Part shown: positions 47,055 through 58,628 of the stretch, one piece after another
Layout: each line of letters starts with the position of its first letter
Numbering within the stretch: position 1 is the first letter of the stretch
Origin: Trifolium pratense
Taxonomy: Eukaryota; Streptophyta; Magnoliopsida; Fabales; Fabaceae
Assembly (NCBI RefSeq): GCF_020283565.1
Contig: NC_060063.1
Location: 5,106,563 to 5,170,562, forward strand
Reading direction: 5' to 3'
Length of the DNA: 64,000 bases
Notes under the pieces: model-generated
Database searches by the model: none
What the model was told of the DNA's origin: nothing
The model's input: the letters and a program-made list of their open reading frames with translations, nothing else
Made by a program: the position numbers and the translations under genes

Positions 47055-49260
47055 ATGGAATCTGAGCGTCAATTAGAGAATGTCGTTGGTGTTGAGGATC
47101 GGGTAAGTAATGAATTATCCTTATTTGCATTGAAGTATGTAAGTATATATTAGCATATCGGCCGACGTAGCTACAAGGTTGTATTTTGCTGATCTAGATA
47201 TTGCTTATAAGTTCTACCATTGGTATGGAAGAGCAACTGGGTTTTCTGTGCGTAAGAGTCGTTTTGTGAGGAATGTTGCTGGTGTAGTTGTTCAACAATC
47301 GTTTTTATGTTATCATGAAGGATATAGAGAAAATATTAGTTTAACACCGGAGAAACGGCAGCATGAGCAAAAAACAATACTAGGTGTGGATGTGGAGCCA
47401 CATTCAGAGTGCACAAAGATATTGTTACAAGTTGTTGGCATGTGACGTTATTTGTATTTGATCATAATCACGCGTTGTTAGAGGGTATTATGTGTGGTAT
47501 GTTAACTGGACTTAGAAAGATGATGGGGACGGATATTCAGGATATTGAGAGTCATGGAAACGTTGGGATAAGGCCATATCAGATGTATGGTGTAATGGCT
47601 AATTCCGCAGGCAATTTCCACAAAGTAGAGTTTGTAAAAAAAAATTTATACAACCAAGTAAGCAAACAAAGGAAAGAAATAGCGTCTGATGCTAGTGCTG
47701 CTGTGAAATATCTTCATGATTTTGAAAAGATAGACCAACTGATGTTTGTTGCACATAGTGTTGACAAAGATAATAGGCTGGAACGACTGTTTTGGTGTGA
47801 TGGAGAAAGTAGGAAGAACTTTGAAGTGTTTGGTGATGTTTTAGCTTTTGATGCCACTTACCGGAAGAACAAATACAATTGTCCATTTGTTGTTTTCTCC
47901 GGTGTAAATCGTCACAATCAAACCGTAGTTTTTGCAACCGGTCTTGTAACAATGGAGACAGAAGAAACATATGTGTGGTTGCTAGAGCAGTTTATGTGTG
48001 CAATGCAAGGCAAAACTCCATTATCTGTGATAACTTATTGTGATCTTGCAATGAAATATGCTATCATTAAAGTGTTTCCCAAAGCGCATCACCGATTATG
48101 TGCTTGACATCTACTAAGAAATGCTACGGCAAATGTTGGGATACATAAATCCATGTGGTATCTAAAACGTTGTATGTTGGGTGATATTGAGATCAACAAG
48201 TTTGAAGAGATTTAGGGTGAAATAGTAAGCAAGTTTGGTTTGGAAGACAACATGTGGATCAAGGAAATGTATGCAAAAAGAAAAATGTGATCGACAGCCC
48301 ACATGAGGGAATTTTTCTTTGCAAGATTAAGGACAACATCTCGACGTGAGACTCTCCAAAGCCATCTTCGTCAATTTGTCCATTCAATGATCAACTTTTT
48401 AAATTTGTTCAACAATTTCAAAAATGCTTAACTTATTTTCGGTTTAGGGAAGTTGAAGCTGATTTTCAATCTAATTACGGAGAGCCTGTCATTCAAAGTG
48501 GTCTCCGTAGTATTGAGAAATCAGCTGCTAATCAGTATACGAAGAAGATCTTCAACATGTTTAAACTTGTTCTTAATAAATGTATGTTGTTGAAGGTGTT
48601 GGAAGTACAAGAAATGTCAAGATGTCGCATTTACAAACTGGGGAAGTATTGTGGTAATGGTGAGGCTTATTATGTTACACATTTAGAATATGCCGTGGAT
48701 AAATTCAAATGTTCGTGTCTTAGAATGGAATCAATTGATTTGCCCTATGATCACATTGTGTGTGTTTTGGTTTTTCTTGATATTGCTAAACTTCCAACAT
48801 ACTTGGTATTGCCGAGGTGGACCAAAATTGCAAAATAGTCAATTGTTGGTAATTATCCGGGGGTAGTCTTTATTGGGACTCACAAGTTGCTGCTCGATAT
48901 TCTAGTTTGGTGAAGATGTCGAAGGACGTTGCTGAGTTGGTGTATGATGATTTGGATGATTGCAATTGTGATGTTGACATCCTCAACGCTGAATTAAAGC
49001 GTCTCAAAGCTAAGCATCCAAAAGGTAAGACGACTGTTGGCAGTAGTACAATGGATATAAATGTGTTGGATCCTCCTCAAGTTAGAACCAAGGGATGTGG
49101 TTTTAATCCTACACCGACACCTCGTAAACGTAGACGCGGCCCAACCTGTGGTGAATGTGGCAACATTGGTCACAACAAGTGTTTCTGTCCGAATTCAAAG
49201 ACTGTTGCTGATGATGCAGTCACACCTAGTCCCTTTGACGATAATGTTGTGAGTTCTTAA
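47055..49260 (+). pseudogene. FAR1/FRS-type MULE transposase, broken
   Basis: A short first exon (47055-47102, MESERQLENVVGVEDR) is followed by FAR1 DNA-binding domain sequence (YHWYGRATGFSVRKSRF; CYHEGYREN). A frameshift lies near 47405. Then the MULE transposase core: FGDVLAFDATYRKNKYNCPF, VVFATGLVTMETEETYVWLL, and VITYCDLAMKYAI, where Asp is expected in the core. Stops replace Trp at 48104-48106 (LCA-HLL), about 48212 (EEI-GEI) and about 48288 (KRKM-STA). A SWIM finger follows: KCSCLRMESIDLPYDHIVCV, with Tyr where the third Cys should be. The C-terminal part has a knuckle CGECGNIGHNKCFC (about 49147-49190) and stops at 49258-49260. Full-length FRS/MULE architecture, but inactive. The family either transposes MULEs or, when domesticated, acts as transcription factors. 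Confidence 0.9.
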
Positions 49261-49619
49261 TTGGATTTATCTTTTTCTTCATTTAGCAGTTAAATAGTTT
49301 TATTTTAGTTCGGTTACTAGTGCTATTTTCTGGTTTTTTTTATTTTTTTGTGTCGATCTTAAGTGGCCAGAATTGTGTGTATTGGGTGCTGCTACAGGTA
49401 GGTAGCGTTGTACATATGTCATGGTTTTCACCTGTTTAGTTAAGGGTAATGTTGTTATTGGTTGTAGAGTCATAGCATTATTAGAAATTTACAATAGTTG
49501 TGACAACTATACTAAGAGATAAATTTAACGCAAATTAATGTTAAGAATATGTTGGTGGATTTAGAATATTTTCATAATTAAGAATGTAACTAAAAACATA
49601 ACATAGTTAAATATTTTAC
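49261..49619. other. Interval between the MULE transposase and the PMD gene
   Basis: The two genes are convergent; this stretch serves as both 3' ends. No further coding match is seen. A last short PMD exon here cannot be excluded. Confidence 0.4.
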
Positions 49620-51078
49620 CTTCACTAGTGTCAACCTGTTCGGAGAGATGTGGGGAATTGATTGGACTAACTTCAAAAGTGGGTGTTTGGTGAGCAGCTT
49701 CTGGCTCGGGAGTGGATTGTTGAGCAGGCTGGAAGTTTTCTGCTAACCGACTACCAATTTCATCCCATTGTACCACCTCTTTTTTATAATGATCTCGGAA
49801 ATTGATTGAACAATTTCCTCTATTTGCTTTGAATTTTATCGTTTTCATATCAGATCCAACATCTTGTAATTCAACTCCATCAAGGACCTCAAACTATTTT
49901 GCTACAACATGTGGACAATGACGCTCCACATAGTTGTAGCAAAATAAAGGGGCGACGACTGTACGATATTGGATTTGATCGTGTAGGTGGGGGGGCAACA
50001 TTTCCAAATTGTATGGATGCCACGTAATGGGTCTCACATCTGCTTCTATATTCTATGTTATACAAAAAAAAAAAAGATAAAGATTAAAAAATAAAGATAT
50101 AATTAGTGTTATATCATAATGGTTTGTAAAATTCTTACCTCCTCCTGTCTCAGGAGCTCATGTACCAAATTCAACTGCAACTGTAATGCGCTGTTGATCT
50201 TCTTGTGGTGGTTTGCGCCGGTTCTCCCAAGTGACTCTATCAAATATGCCAGTTTTGGCTTATTATGAGCCTGATTTTCCTCCGCAGTAATATTGAAGAT
50301 CGTATAAAGACCTCTAAAATGGGAAAAGAAGAAGCCCTATGAAAAAAAAAAGTTGGTGAAAAAATTATCAAAAAAAGAGATAAGGAAAAAAAAATGATAA
50401 GAAAAAAAATGCTCTTACCATTACAAGCCATGTGAAGCCGTCAATTGCCTTATCTTTGGTCTTCCATTCCTTCATACCTTGATACAAGTATGCTAACATT
50501 GCTGCTCCCCAAGCATAAGAGTTTACTTCGTCCAATTTTTCGATAAATTGGACGTAAGAAGTTTTGCAGTTTTGTCCGTTCCCATTTGGAGCAATTAGGC
50601 ATGTCACAATCATGAGAAGGACAGCCTTGATCCTCTCATCACTATTTCTATTTGTATCGCAACAAATATTTCTCAACTTGACTAGGCTAAGTAAAGATGT
50701 CCTTTCTGAAAAAAGTCGATAGAAAGCATCTTGATCTCTATTGTCAGTGGGGACAATGGGCCGGCCTATAATAGGCAAATTAGTCAAAAATAAAACGTCC
50801 TCCAATGTGACGTTCATGTGTTGTTGACCACAGACTCTAAAATAAAAATCATTTTCTGTATGTTCATAAAGTGTCATGAACTCTTGCAACAAAAATGTTG
50901 AAATTTCCACACGTTTACCGGGGATAAGTCTCAAGAGGGTCAACAGAGAACTTCCATCACCATTATTATCAATTCTGTTGTTAATTAAGAGTTTAAAGTC
51001 TTCATCTAATTCTGACCACAATTTGTACAAACTCATCAGTTTTGAACTTCCTTTAGCTTTTGTTGCCATTTCCTGCAT
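49620..51078 (-). pseudogene. Plant mobile domain (PMD, aminotransferase-like) protein with one in-frame stop
   Basis: Three exons on the minus strand keep frame: 51078-50419 (internal start at 51069 also possible), 50336-50139 and 50052-49620. The first holds the PMD core: LYKLWSELDEDFKLLI, VTLEDVLFLTNLPIIGRPIV and NSYAWGAAMLAYLYQGMKEW. The second reads RGLYTIFNITAEENQAHNKP; the third HPYNLEMLPPHLHDQIQYRT and VERHCPHVVAK, then a TAG stop (49894-49896) and FEVLDGVELQDVGSD, KEVVQWDEIGSRLAEN. PMD is a plant family shared by genes such as MAIN/MAIL1 and by many transposons. Its exact activity is unknown, but MAIN/MAIL1 act in silencing and genome stability. Here it lies tail-to-tail with a MULE transposase, so a transposon-borne copy is likely. 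Confidence 0.8.
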
Positions 51079-52720
51079 TCATATACCATTCACATAAGAA
51101 TGAATACTATGAGACATACTCCTAGCATAAAATTAGGTCAGCGTTGAAGAGCAACCGATAAATAAAAATTAAGAGATGATTAGTAAATAAAATTTACAAG
51201 TACACAATAAATAAAATTACCAATTAAGAGAATATGTAAAAGTTATAATTCTAAAAAAATCAACAAAATCCTTTACTGTAAAACAAAAAAAAAATCAACA
51301 AAATCCTTATTTAGATATTGGGATAAGAAGTACTGATTTTAAATGTTTCTAATTTTTTTATGTTGTAGGCCACTGCAAGCACAACTGTGATTTATCAGAT
51401 TTTTAATGTCATCAGCATAATATGTGAGATGTTAGTTGATTATTTCTGGCGCAAAATTCATACTTTTTTTTTCCAATTTATGTATCGTTGATTTCGATGT
51501 TTTTTTTTTGTTTCAGATGAAATGGTTAGACTTCTGTTCGTTGTTAATATGATGTTTTGTTGACTTCTGTTCGTTGCTATTATGATGCTTTGTTGTTAGT
51601 GTGTTGTTCTATTCTAAAAAAAAAAATTAGTATCTCATTAAAACGAGAAGGCTATGTAATGTACTTGACTGTGAAATGGGTTTGTAATGTATTTGTATGT
51701 GATGAATTTAACGTGTTGAAACTAAGCAGTGTATGAAAGCAGATAGTACTGTATTCATGTCTTACATTCGTAAGAATATTTTATGATGTAATTGACATTG
51801 TTATGTTATATCATTGTGCTGCATTGATTTATTTTACATGATCTGAGAATGTTTGTGATTTAATGGATGAATCATATAGGTGTATCAGCACGACAACTAT
51901 GAGAATATTTCGCCTTTTACGTTATGCATAACATTTCTTGAGCATGTTTTCTAATGTTCATCAATATTTTTTAAGCTGTGTGTGGGAGTTTTAAGACTGT
52001 TCTACTTTTAATGTATTGTGTTTTCATTCTTTTGAAAGCGTTGTTTGATGAATTTGATTCATTTAGCCAGCACCCACTAAGTGTGTAAGGTTGAAATGTT
52101 TAATTGTGCACATTTTTTTTTTTTATCATACCTCTGTATTCAACATGAAAGAGTTTCATTCCTCTTTATTTTCGTGTGCTTTCAATAGAACCAAAAACTG
52201 GGTGTTATCTTTTATATGAGTTTTTGGATATGCATGCTTAAAGAGATAATAAAGACACGAAGGCCGACATGCAATTTTTTTATAAGTGTATATATAATTG
52301 TATCATGATGCAAGTCCAATTCTTATTTAATTGGGACCAAAGTGTAACTAAGGAAAACATTTCTTTTGAAATTTATGGAAACTATTTAGGGATTGCATTT
52401 GATCTTTAATTACTTTGGACGAAAGAATAAATGAATAAAACAACATTTATTCATTAGATGTCATTACTGATTCATACATAGTAATTACAAAACGATTAAG
52501 CATAACTCGTTATAGGTAATGATCATAAGCATACCACATAACTACTACTAAAATACATGCTTCGTCGTTAAACCACAAAAGTTCACCTAAAAAGTAAGCA
52601 TGAAAATTAAACGACATAATTACCATCAAAATTCGAACATACTAAGTTGCTTAAGTAAATCCCCAAAATACACATATAAACTACAAAGGCTAAGACAAAT
52701 GTGCCTATTACATGACCACT
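51079..52720. other. Non-coding interval inside the composite MULE region
   Basis: No gene seen. It lies between the PMD start and the ULP1 stop codon on the minus strand and so may hold the PMD promoter. 51255-51308 has a direct-repeat/filler structure. Confidence 0.5.
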
Positions 52721-53346
52721 TTAAACGACACAGTTCAATGCATCTCCGGCGCAACCAGGGTACCTCCTTTTTCTCTTAAGGTTGAGTTCTAAGTCACGCT
52801 TGACGTGTAGATCCAACCATAGCTGATTTGACGCTTGAAGAATGATATCCCGCATTTCATTGTGTGCTCCTAGTAGTAGAGCCATTACCATCCTCATCAT
52901 TAAAATGATTTCGTCTATCTACATGCAAAAAACAATCATGTAATAAAACAAAGTTAGTACAATTAACAAAGGATTACAATAGCCATTAACAGTAAACACA
53001 ATACATACCGCGCTTCCAACCACTTGATTGTTGAAACTGTTTTGCATTTGTAGCCATTCAGCAACCCATAGACCATAATTACCACTGTTTTGTTTCGAAA
53101 ATGAATATATTAGTCTCCAATTATTTTTATTTCTTGAATCTAACAATTTTAAAATATATCATTTTTATTTTACCTATGCCCGTAGATGGGAATGCCACGA
53201 GGCTAAAAAATTTCCCAATTCTCGAAGTCGGGATAGATGGAATGTGGTGTGTCACCCTCATAAATTGATAGTACAAGCGACGAAAGAGTTTTACCCTATA
53301 TTGATGTTCAATTTTAAACAATCAAAAAACAGGGAAAAAAAAAACA

Positions 53347-53475
53347 TAAGAAACCATAAGTACAAGGTGTACTAATTGGTTTATAGATAGTATTATTATA
53401 AGAAAAGCTAAAGATATAGTATTATTATAAGAAACCATAAGCACAAGGTGTACTAATTGGTTTATAGAGAAAAGA
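53347..53475. repeat. Direct duplication, period 81 bp
   Basis: CATAAGTACAAGGTGTACTA near 53355 recurs near 53436 with one mismatch, extending through TTGGTTTATAGA. Confidence 0.9.
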
Positions 53476-53514
53476 TACAAAGACGGAATTCAATGTACAC
53501 GCTGCCAAGCAAGC

Positions 53515-53540
53515 CAACAACAACAACAACAACAGCAGCA
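53515..53540. repeat. (CAA)n microsatellite
   Basis: Seven CAA units followed by CAGCAG in an intron of ULP1 copy 2. Confidence 0.9.
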
Positions 53541-53669
53541 CAAAACTAGGAAGCAAAGAAAATAACAAAACAGATACAGCAGAAATAAAAGGAACACAGC
53601 AGGGCAGAAAACGCAAACAGAAAAATCAGTAACTCATGACCAAATACTGAAATTCTGGTATCACTAGAA

Positions 53670-54653
53670 TGATGTTACCGAAGATGTCCCAACAACTACT
53701 TTATGAATAATGTTGTTTCTATTGTTGGCACATCTTATATAACATATAAAAACTGACAGAAAATAAATAAATGACACAAGTAATTGTTAACCCAGTTCAG
53801 CCAACTGCCTACTCTGGGGGATACCAATCCAGGAAGGAAATCCACTAATAGCTCTAGTTACTAAGACCTCCAGCAAACCCTAGGATTTACGCCTTAAACT
53901 AAGACCTCCAGCAAACCCCTGGTTTACGCCTTATAACCTTGACACTACTCATGCAACTTCTGCCTAGGAACTCCTAGACATGAGATCCCATCTCACTTCC
54001 ACTCACACAACACAACCTGTGTTGATTATACAATGTTAGGAATGATGTGGCAACAACTTACCAAGACAATACTTCACTTTTGCTTAAAAGCTTAAAGTGA
54101 ATCACACACGATAAACTCCGTACTTCAAAGCTTAGGAGTCACCTTAAAATAATAAACTTACTTCTTAACTCGTGTTATAGAATCCACAAGCAAGAATTAC
54201 AATCAAACAATAAAAGACTCAACAAGACTCAATATGTGTAACTAATATTTTTCAATAAGATACTTAGTCTTGAGCTTGGTCTTCGTATATATAATGATCT
54301 AGCACGCTCCTCTTACTTCATTACTGATAGGACGCTCCTTGTCAATCATAAAAGGTGATCTGATACTTTTTCAATCTTCATTAAGGATATATCAAGACTT
54401 TCCAAAAGTGTTTAAAGGACTTTATAAGATAGGATAAGTCATCCAGCTATTCCATTAAGTTTGTCTTATCCTTAAAGCTCCTGATCAGATCAAATCTCCA
54501 TTGAGCGTGCTCTTTAAGTGGATTTCCATATATAGCAGATGCTCTCTTAAATGCGCGAGATTTCCTTGATATAGTATGATGTTGTAACATGTTTTCCAAC
54601 ATCTTGTTAGTATATTTGTTTTAGCAAAATTAAGCCAATTCAAATATCCAACA
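53670..54653. mobile_element. Probable solo LTR inside an intron of ULP1 copy 2
   Basis: It separates the Asp exon (about 54770) from the Cys exon (about 53080). It contains TTGTTAACCCAGTTCAGCC plus CTGGGGGATACCAATCCAGG, shared with the copy at 57500-58628, and ends ...TATCCAACA. The start is either TGATGTTACC (53670) or TGTTGG (53723). Neither gives a matching 5-bp flank, so the border is uncertain. Confidence 0.55.
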
Positions 54654-56574
54654 AATACTTACAACGCAAATGAAAATGTAAAGTTATAATTGTTTATAGT
54701 TGGTATTATAGATGTAAAATACTTACATCGGCACGAATCTTTTCATGTTTCTTCCTCATGGTAGAATCAACCATATTAGTATCTAAATGATAGATCTGCT
54801 TATTCTAAATTTTAATCATCATCAAGTACCAATGGCAGAACTCATGATCTTCAATAGGAACTTAGATCTAAATATAGCAACAAAAAGAAATTGGTTAGCG
54901 TTGTTGGAATTTAAAAGTATATATAATGTTGATCAAACAAAGAAGAAATTATAATAAATTAGGTTATGTATCAATTTCAGATGTTCTAACCGCATCATGA
55001 ATTGGCTACCAAACATCACCTCAAGCATTTCATTGGCTGTACGCATATCAATATGCATCTATAAAATATTTCGCAAAGTTTAATTATATTGAATTTATAT
55101 GCATCTATAAAATATTTCGCAAAGTTTAAAAAAAATTACATCTTAAATGAACATCAAACTTTAAGTTAAACCTAAAATGTAAATATATTGTACAACCCTC
55201 ACCGCAAATAACAGTGGGAGGCACCAAACCTTGTTATAAATGTTCCTCTGATTCCAAATCACGGTATTTGCCATCATCGTTATTATCTTTAGCATTGAAA
55301 TGACAATTATCAGTTATCAACATTAAAAATTTAAAATAACGTTGTTGTTATGAATTCGTTACCCTATCTTGGACCCATTGTCAGGCATCATGCATTGAAA
55401 GTCATCCCTTAGACCCCAACAATACTCTCCAACTTGGAACACCGTAGCACTAAATCAACAGTACAAATAAAAAAAAGAATTCAAGTGTTTTAACATTATT
55501 ACAAATAATGCATCTAGGTAATTTATTTTTTCAAAATCGATATTAACCTTTGCTGCTTTTCATCGACATGGGTAGGAAATATATAGACATAGCACTGCTT
55601 CATCGGGACGTAGCTCCCTTTTCGTGGTCGGTTCGAACTTACACTTCAAGTACTAAAAACACATACAAAATTTTGTCACATTAGTTATGCAGGAAAAAAA
55701 AGCTTCATACTTTTATTATATGTAAACGTTGATAATAACTAAATAAATGATTCAAACTAATGATAATATTTGCAACCTTTGGCAACACTACGTGCTGTAA
55801 GTCAAACTTGTAGTTCTTGCTACTCGAATCCGGTGTGCGAAATTGTGTTTTGGCTCTCTTATTCAGTTGTGTAGGAGGAGTTGCCCTCTTAAAAGTTGTT
55901 GGAGAAGGCGTGAAAGTCAGTTTTCTTTTATTGCAGGTTGGTTAGCCGACTTATTCATTCGCGTCCCCTCTTTTGATGCTCAGTCACAACCATTTTTCTG
56001 GTAGCTTGAGAAACCGTGGAACCGTAGTCGTCTTTGTCAGTAACGTCAGCTTCTTCATCACAAATAATGATGGACGAGATCCCTTTCAAACTTGGAAAAT
56101 TTTGGGTAACGTTACTAGTTCCCTCTGTTGTTATAGTTTTTACAACTGGTTCATGTATAACTAGTATAACATCTTTCATTTTCAAGGTTTCCTCATCAAG
56201 TCTTATATTAGCATGACCATTCAAGTTTTTGTTTTTTAAATCAAGCAAAATAGTCATCATCTTTTTTTGAGTTGTATCCACGTCTTCAATTTTTTTTGTT
56301 AGCATATATACAGACATCAATATAACATCAATAATAACAATAAAAAAAATGCAATTTTTATTTCTAAAAACAACAAGATTAAAGTCTAAAAATAATAAAT
56401 ATATTCTATTTATTTTTCTCAACTTCAACATGTAATGTATTCATCGAAAATATATTAGTCACTGTTAGTTAGAGATGAACCCGATTTTCCTTAATGAGTT
56501 CTTGCACTTCATTAACTGGTTGTGGTGGTTCACTAAAACGCCGATCAGCCAACTAACAACAACACATACATACT

Positions 56575-57034
56575 TTTTGCAAAGCTATATTGAAACTATA
56601 ATTTATTATCATGCAACCAAGAATGAATTTAAACATACCAGCTGTTGATATGTTTCTTCTAACCCCTTATGTCCAAAGCTCTCCAAGTGATGAAAAGAGA
56701 ACCTACACACCATAATCACAATGCAGTCAAACATGAACAAGTTTGGATATAAAAAAAAAGTTTTGTATTTAAAAAACATCAAGTATTTTTGGACTTTACA
56801 ACACTTTTGCAAAACTATATTGAAACTATAATATATTAACATGCAATCAAGAATGATTTTAAACATACCAAATGTGGATATGTTACTTCTAACCCCTTAT
56901 GTCCAAAGCTCTCCAAGTCATGAAAAGAGAACCTACACACCATAATCACAATGCAGTCAAACATGAACAAATTTGGATATAAAAAAAAAATTGCATTTAA
57001 AGAACATCAAGTATTTCTGGACTTTACAGCGCTT
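56575..57034. repeat. Tandem duplication of an exon with flanking intron, period 230 bp
   Basis: Units 56575-56804 and 56805-57034 share TTGCAAAGCTATATTGAAAC-like starts and the coding strip for SFHHLESFGHKGLEETY (unit 1) or SFHDLESFGHKGLEVTY (unit 2). It lies in the N-terminal part of ULP1 copy 2. Confidence 0.9.
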
Positions 57035-57092
57035 GGTCGTTTGATGTTTCCATAGCAGCTCCTTGAAGTAGATTTGTTGAAGAAGAAGCCAT

Positions 57093-57499
57093 AATATCTA
57101 ACTAATATCGTTGTAACCTAACTTCATTAAGGTAGATGAATTTTATTTATGGTATCTAATATGTATGGTATGGAAAAGTAAAGATGAATAACTTAAGTTA
57201 TAAGTGCATAACTGACCAGTATTATGCTATAATGTCATACTAAATCAAGTAAATGTCGTCCATTAATGGAAGTAGTTTAAGTCATCATTGTCTATTAGCA
57301 TTAGCATTAATAGTTGAACATAGTATGTATAGGTAAATGTATTTATTAACTGGTGTACTTAAATTCAAAACAAATATACTCCCTCCATATCACAACACTA
57401 CTCCATCTGTACGAAAACAAAAGAGAAACTTAGTCAAACAAAAGTGATGTATTTAGTCAAATTTTTTTTACCAGATATGAAATTTTGGCAGGCTGGTGG
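57093..57499. other. Upstream region of ULP1 copy 2
   Basis: AT-rich; it would hold the promoter and the right end of the MULE. ACTCCCTCCATATCACAAC at about 57378 looks like a Stowaway end without its partner. I could not identify MULE terminal inverted repeats. Confidence 0.4.
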
Positions 57500-58628
57500 A
57501 AAGATGTTGCGAAAGATGCTATAACATCTCGTACCAGTACAGAACACAATAGACAAGTTAAAAATAAATTAAGTGCAGAAAGATAAATAAGACAGATCGT
57601 TTGTTAACCCAGTTCGGTGCAACATCACCTAATCTGAGGGATACCAATACAGGAATGAATCCATTATAATATAGTTCTAGTTCAAAGCCCTCGACCAACA
57701 CCCGGTACTTGACTTAATTATCGCCTAGACACTACCCGTGCAATCCTACCTAGAAACCTCTTAGATATGAGACCCCGTCTCAATTCCCTCTAACAACACG
57801 TATTGTGTTGCTGTCAACTTTATAAAGATCAAAGATGGAGACAGCCTCCTAAGAAACTAATACCTAGCCAACACTTGACTAAATTCACAATTTGGAGTTG
57901 CTTACAAGCTTCCTCCAAGTACAATACTCAACTCATTACCTACAGGTTTCTGAGTGAGGACATAGTGACCATCTCACACCCCGAGTGGTTCACTTACACC
58001 AACTCTTCTAGAGAGTGACTCAAAGACACGAAACCCTAAAGACTACATCTTTGATGAACAATGGCTTCGGTGCAAAAATAGGTCTGAGTCTTCATGTATT
58101 TATAGTCTTCAATTATATTGACGTGCAAGCTAGGTTTTCAGACCCACAACTTGTAAGTATTGCGGCCAACCCTAAATTATTTTTAAAAAATAAAACCATG
58201 TTTGATTTAACGCAAAGATATAACATGTTATATTTTTGTTCTACATAAAACAGCCTTTCAGAAACTTGGACAGCAAGGCTTCAAATAAACAGTCGGAATC
58301 TTCATTGGTCAACTCACAAGATTTACTTCAAAATAATTCTTCAATAAAGATTTACTCTAAAACAATATTTGATGCATTCCAAAAATATTGAGTCATATTT
58401 TTGGAGTAAATAAAATAAACAAACCGCCTTTAGATACTTGTGGGACAAGACATGTCTTGGCTTGTTAGATAAGCACGAAATTATATCTGAAACAAATCTT
58501 CCAAAGATATGATATAAAAATTTTGCGCAAAACAGAGCAGATAATGATGTACTTGAATTCTTACAACATCTTGTCCAGCTGGCTATAACTTGTTTTTGCA
58601 AAATGTAGCCAACATAAAAACCCCAACA
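57500..58628. mobile_element. Probable solo LTR, same family as 53670-54653
   Basis: GATGTTGCGAAAGATGC at the left, TTTGTTAACCCAGTTCGGTG with GGGATACCAATACAGGAATG in the body, and AGCCAACATAAAAACCCCAACA at the right match the other copy in order. No coding sequence and no clear target duplication. Confidence 0.5.

Larger units (their letters stand above)
52721..57092 (-). pseudogene. MULE-type ULP1 (C48) protease, copy 2, inactive
   Basis: Minus-strand start MASSSTNLLQGAAMETSND (57092), soon followed by a stop. Duplicated exons lie at 56575-57034, then VQELIKEN-type, a polar linker (RKMVVTEHQKRGRE, FTPSPTTFKRATPP, about 56430-55860), RELRPDEAVLCLY (about 55650) and VGEYCWGLRDDF (about 55430). 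The protease His follows in HWYLMM (about 54823-54834), a stop codon, and IYHLDTNMVDST with the catalytic Asp (about 54770). After an LTR insertion the end continues: FRRLYYQFMRV (about 53290), GNYGLWVAEWLQM (about 53085-53045) and EIILMMRMVMALLLGAHNEM (about 52915), stop at 52721. The catalytic Cys is Tyr (53075-53077). ULP1 proteases process SUMO; such genes ride on plant MULEs (KAONASHI type). This copy cannot be active. Confidence 0.82.

Noticed and set aside
47692..47970. Minus-strand frame across the MULE transposase
   Set aside because: Antisense shadow of the transposase core.
55973..56216. Plus-strand short frames across ULP1 copy 2
   Set aside because: Antisense shadows of the polar linker exon of the ULP1 gene.
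58341..58601. Minus-strand 86-codon frame
   Set aside because: It lies within LTR-like sequence of the 57500-58628 unit and matches no protein family that I know.
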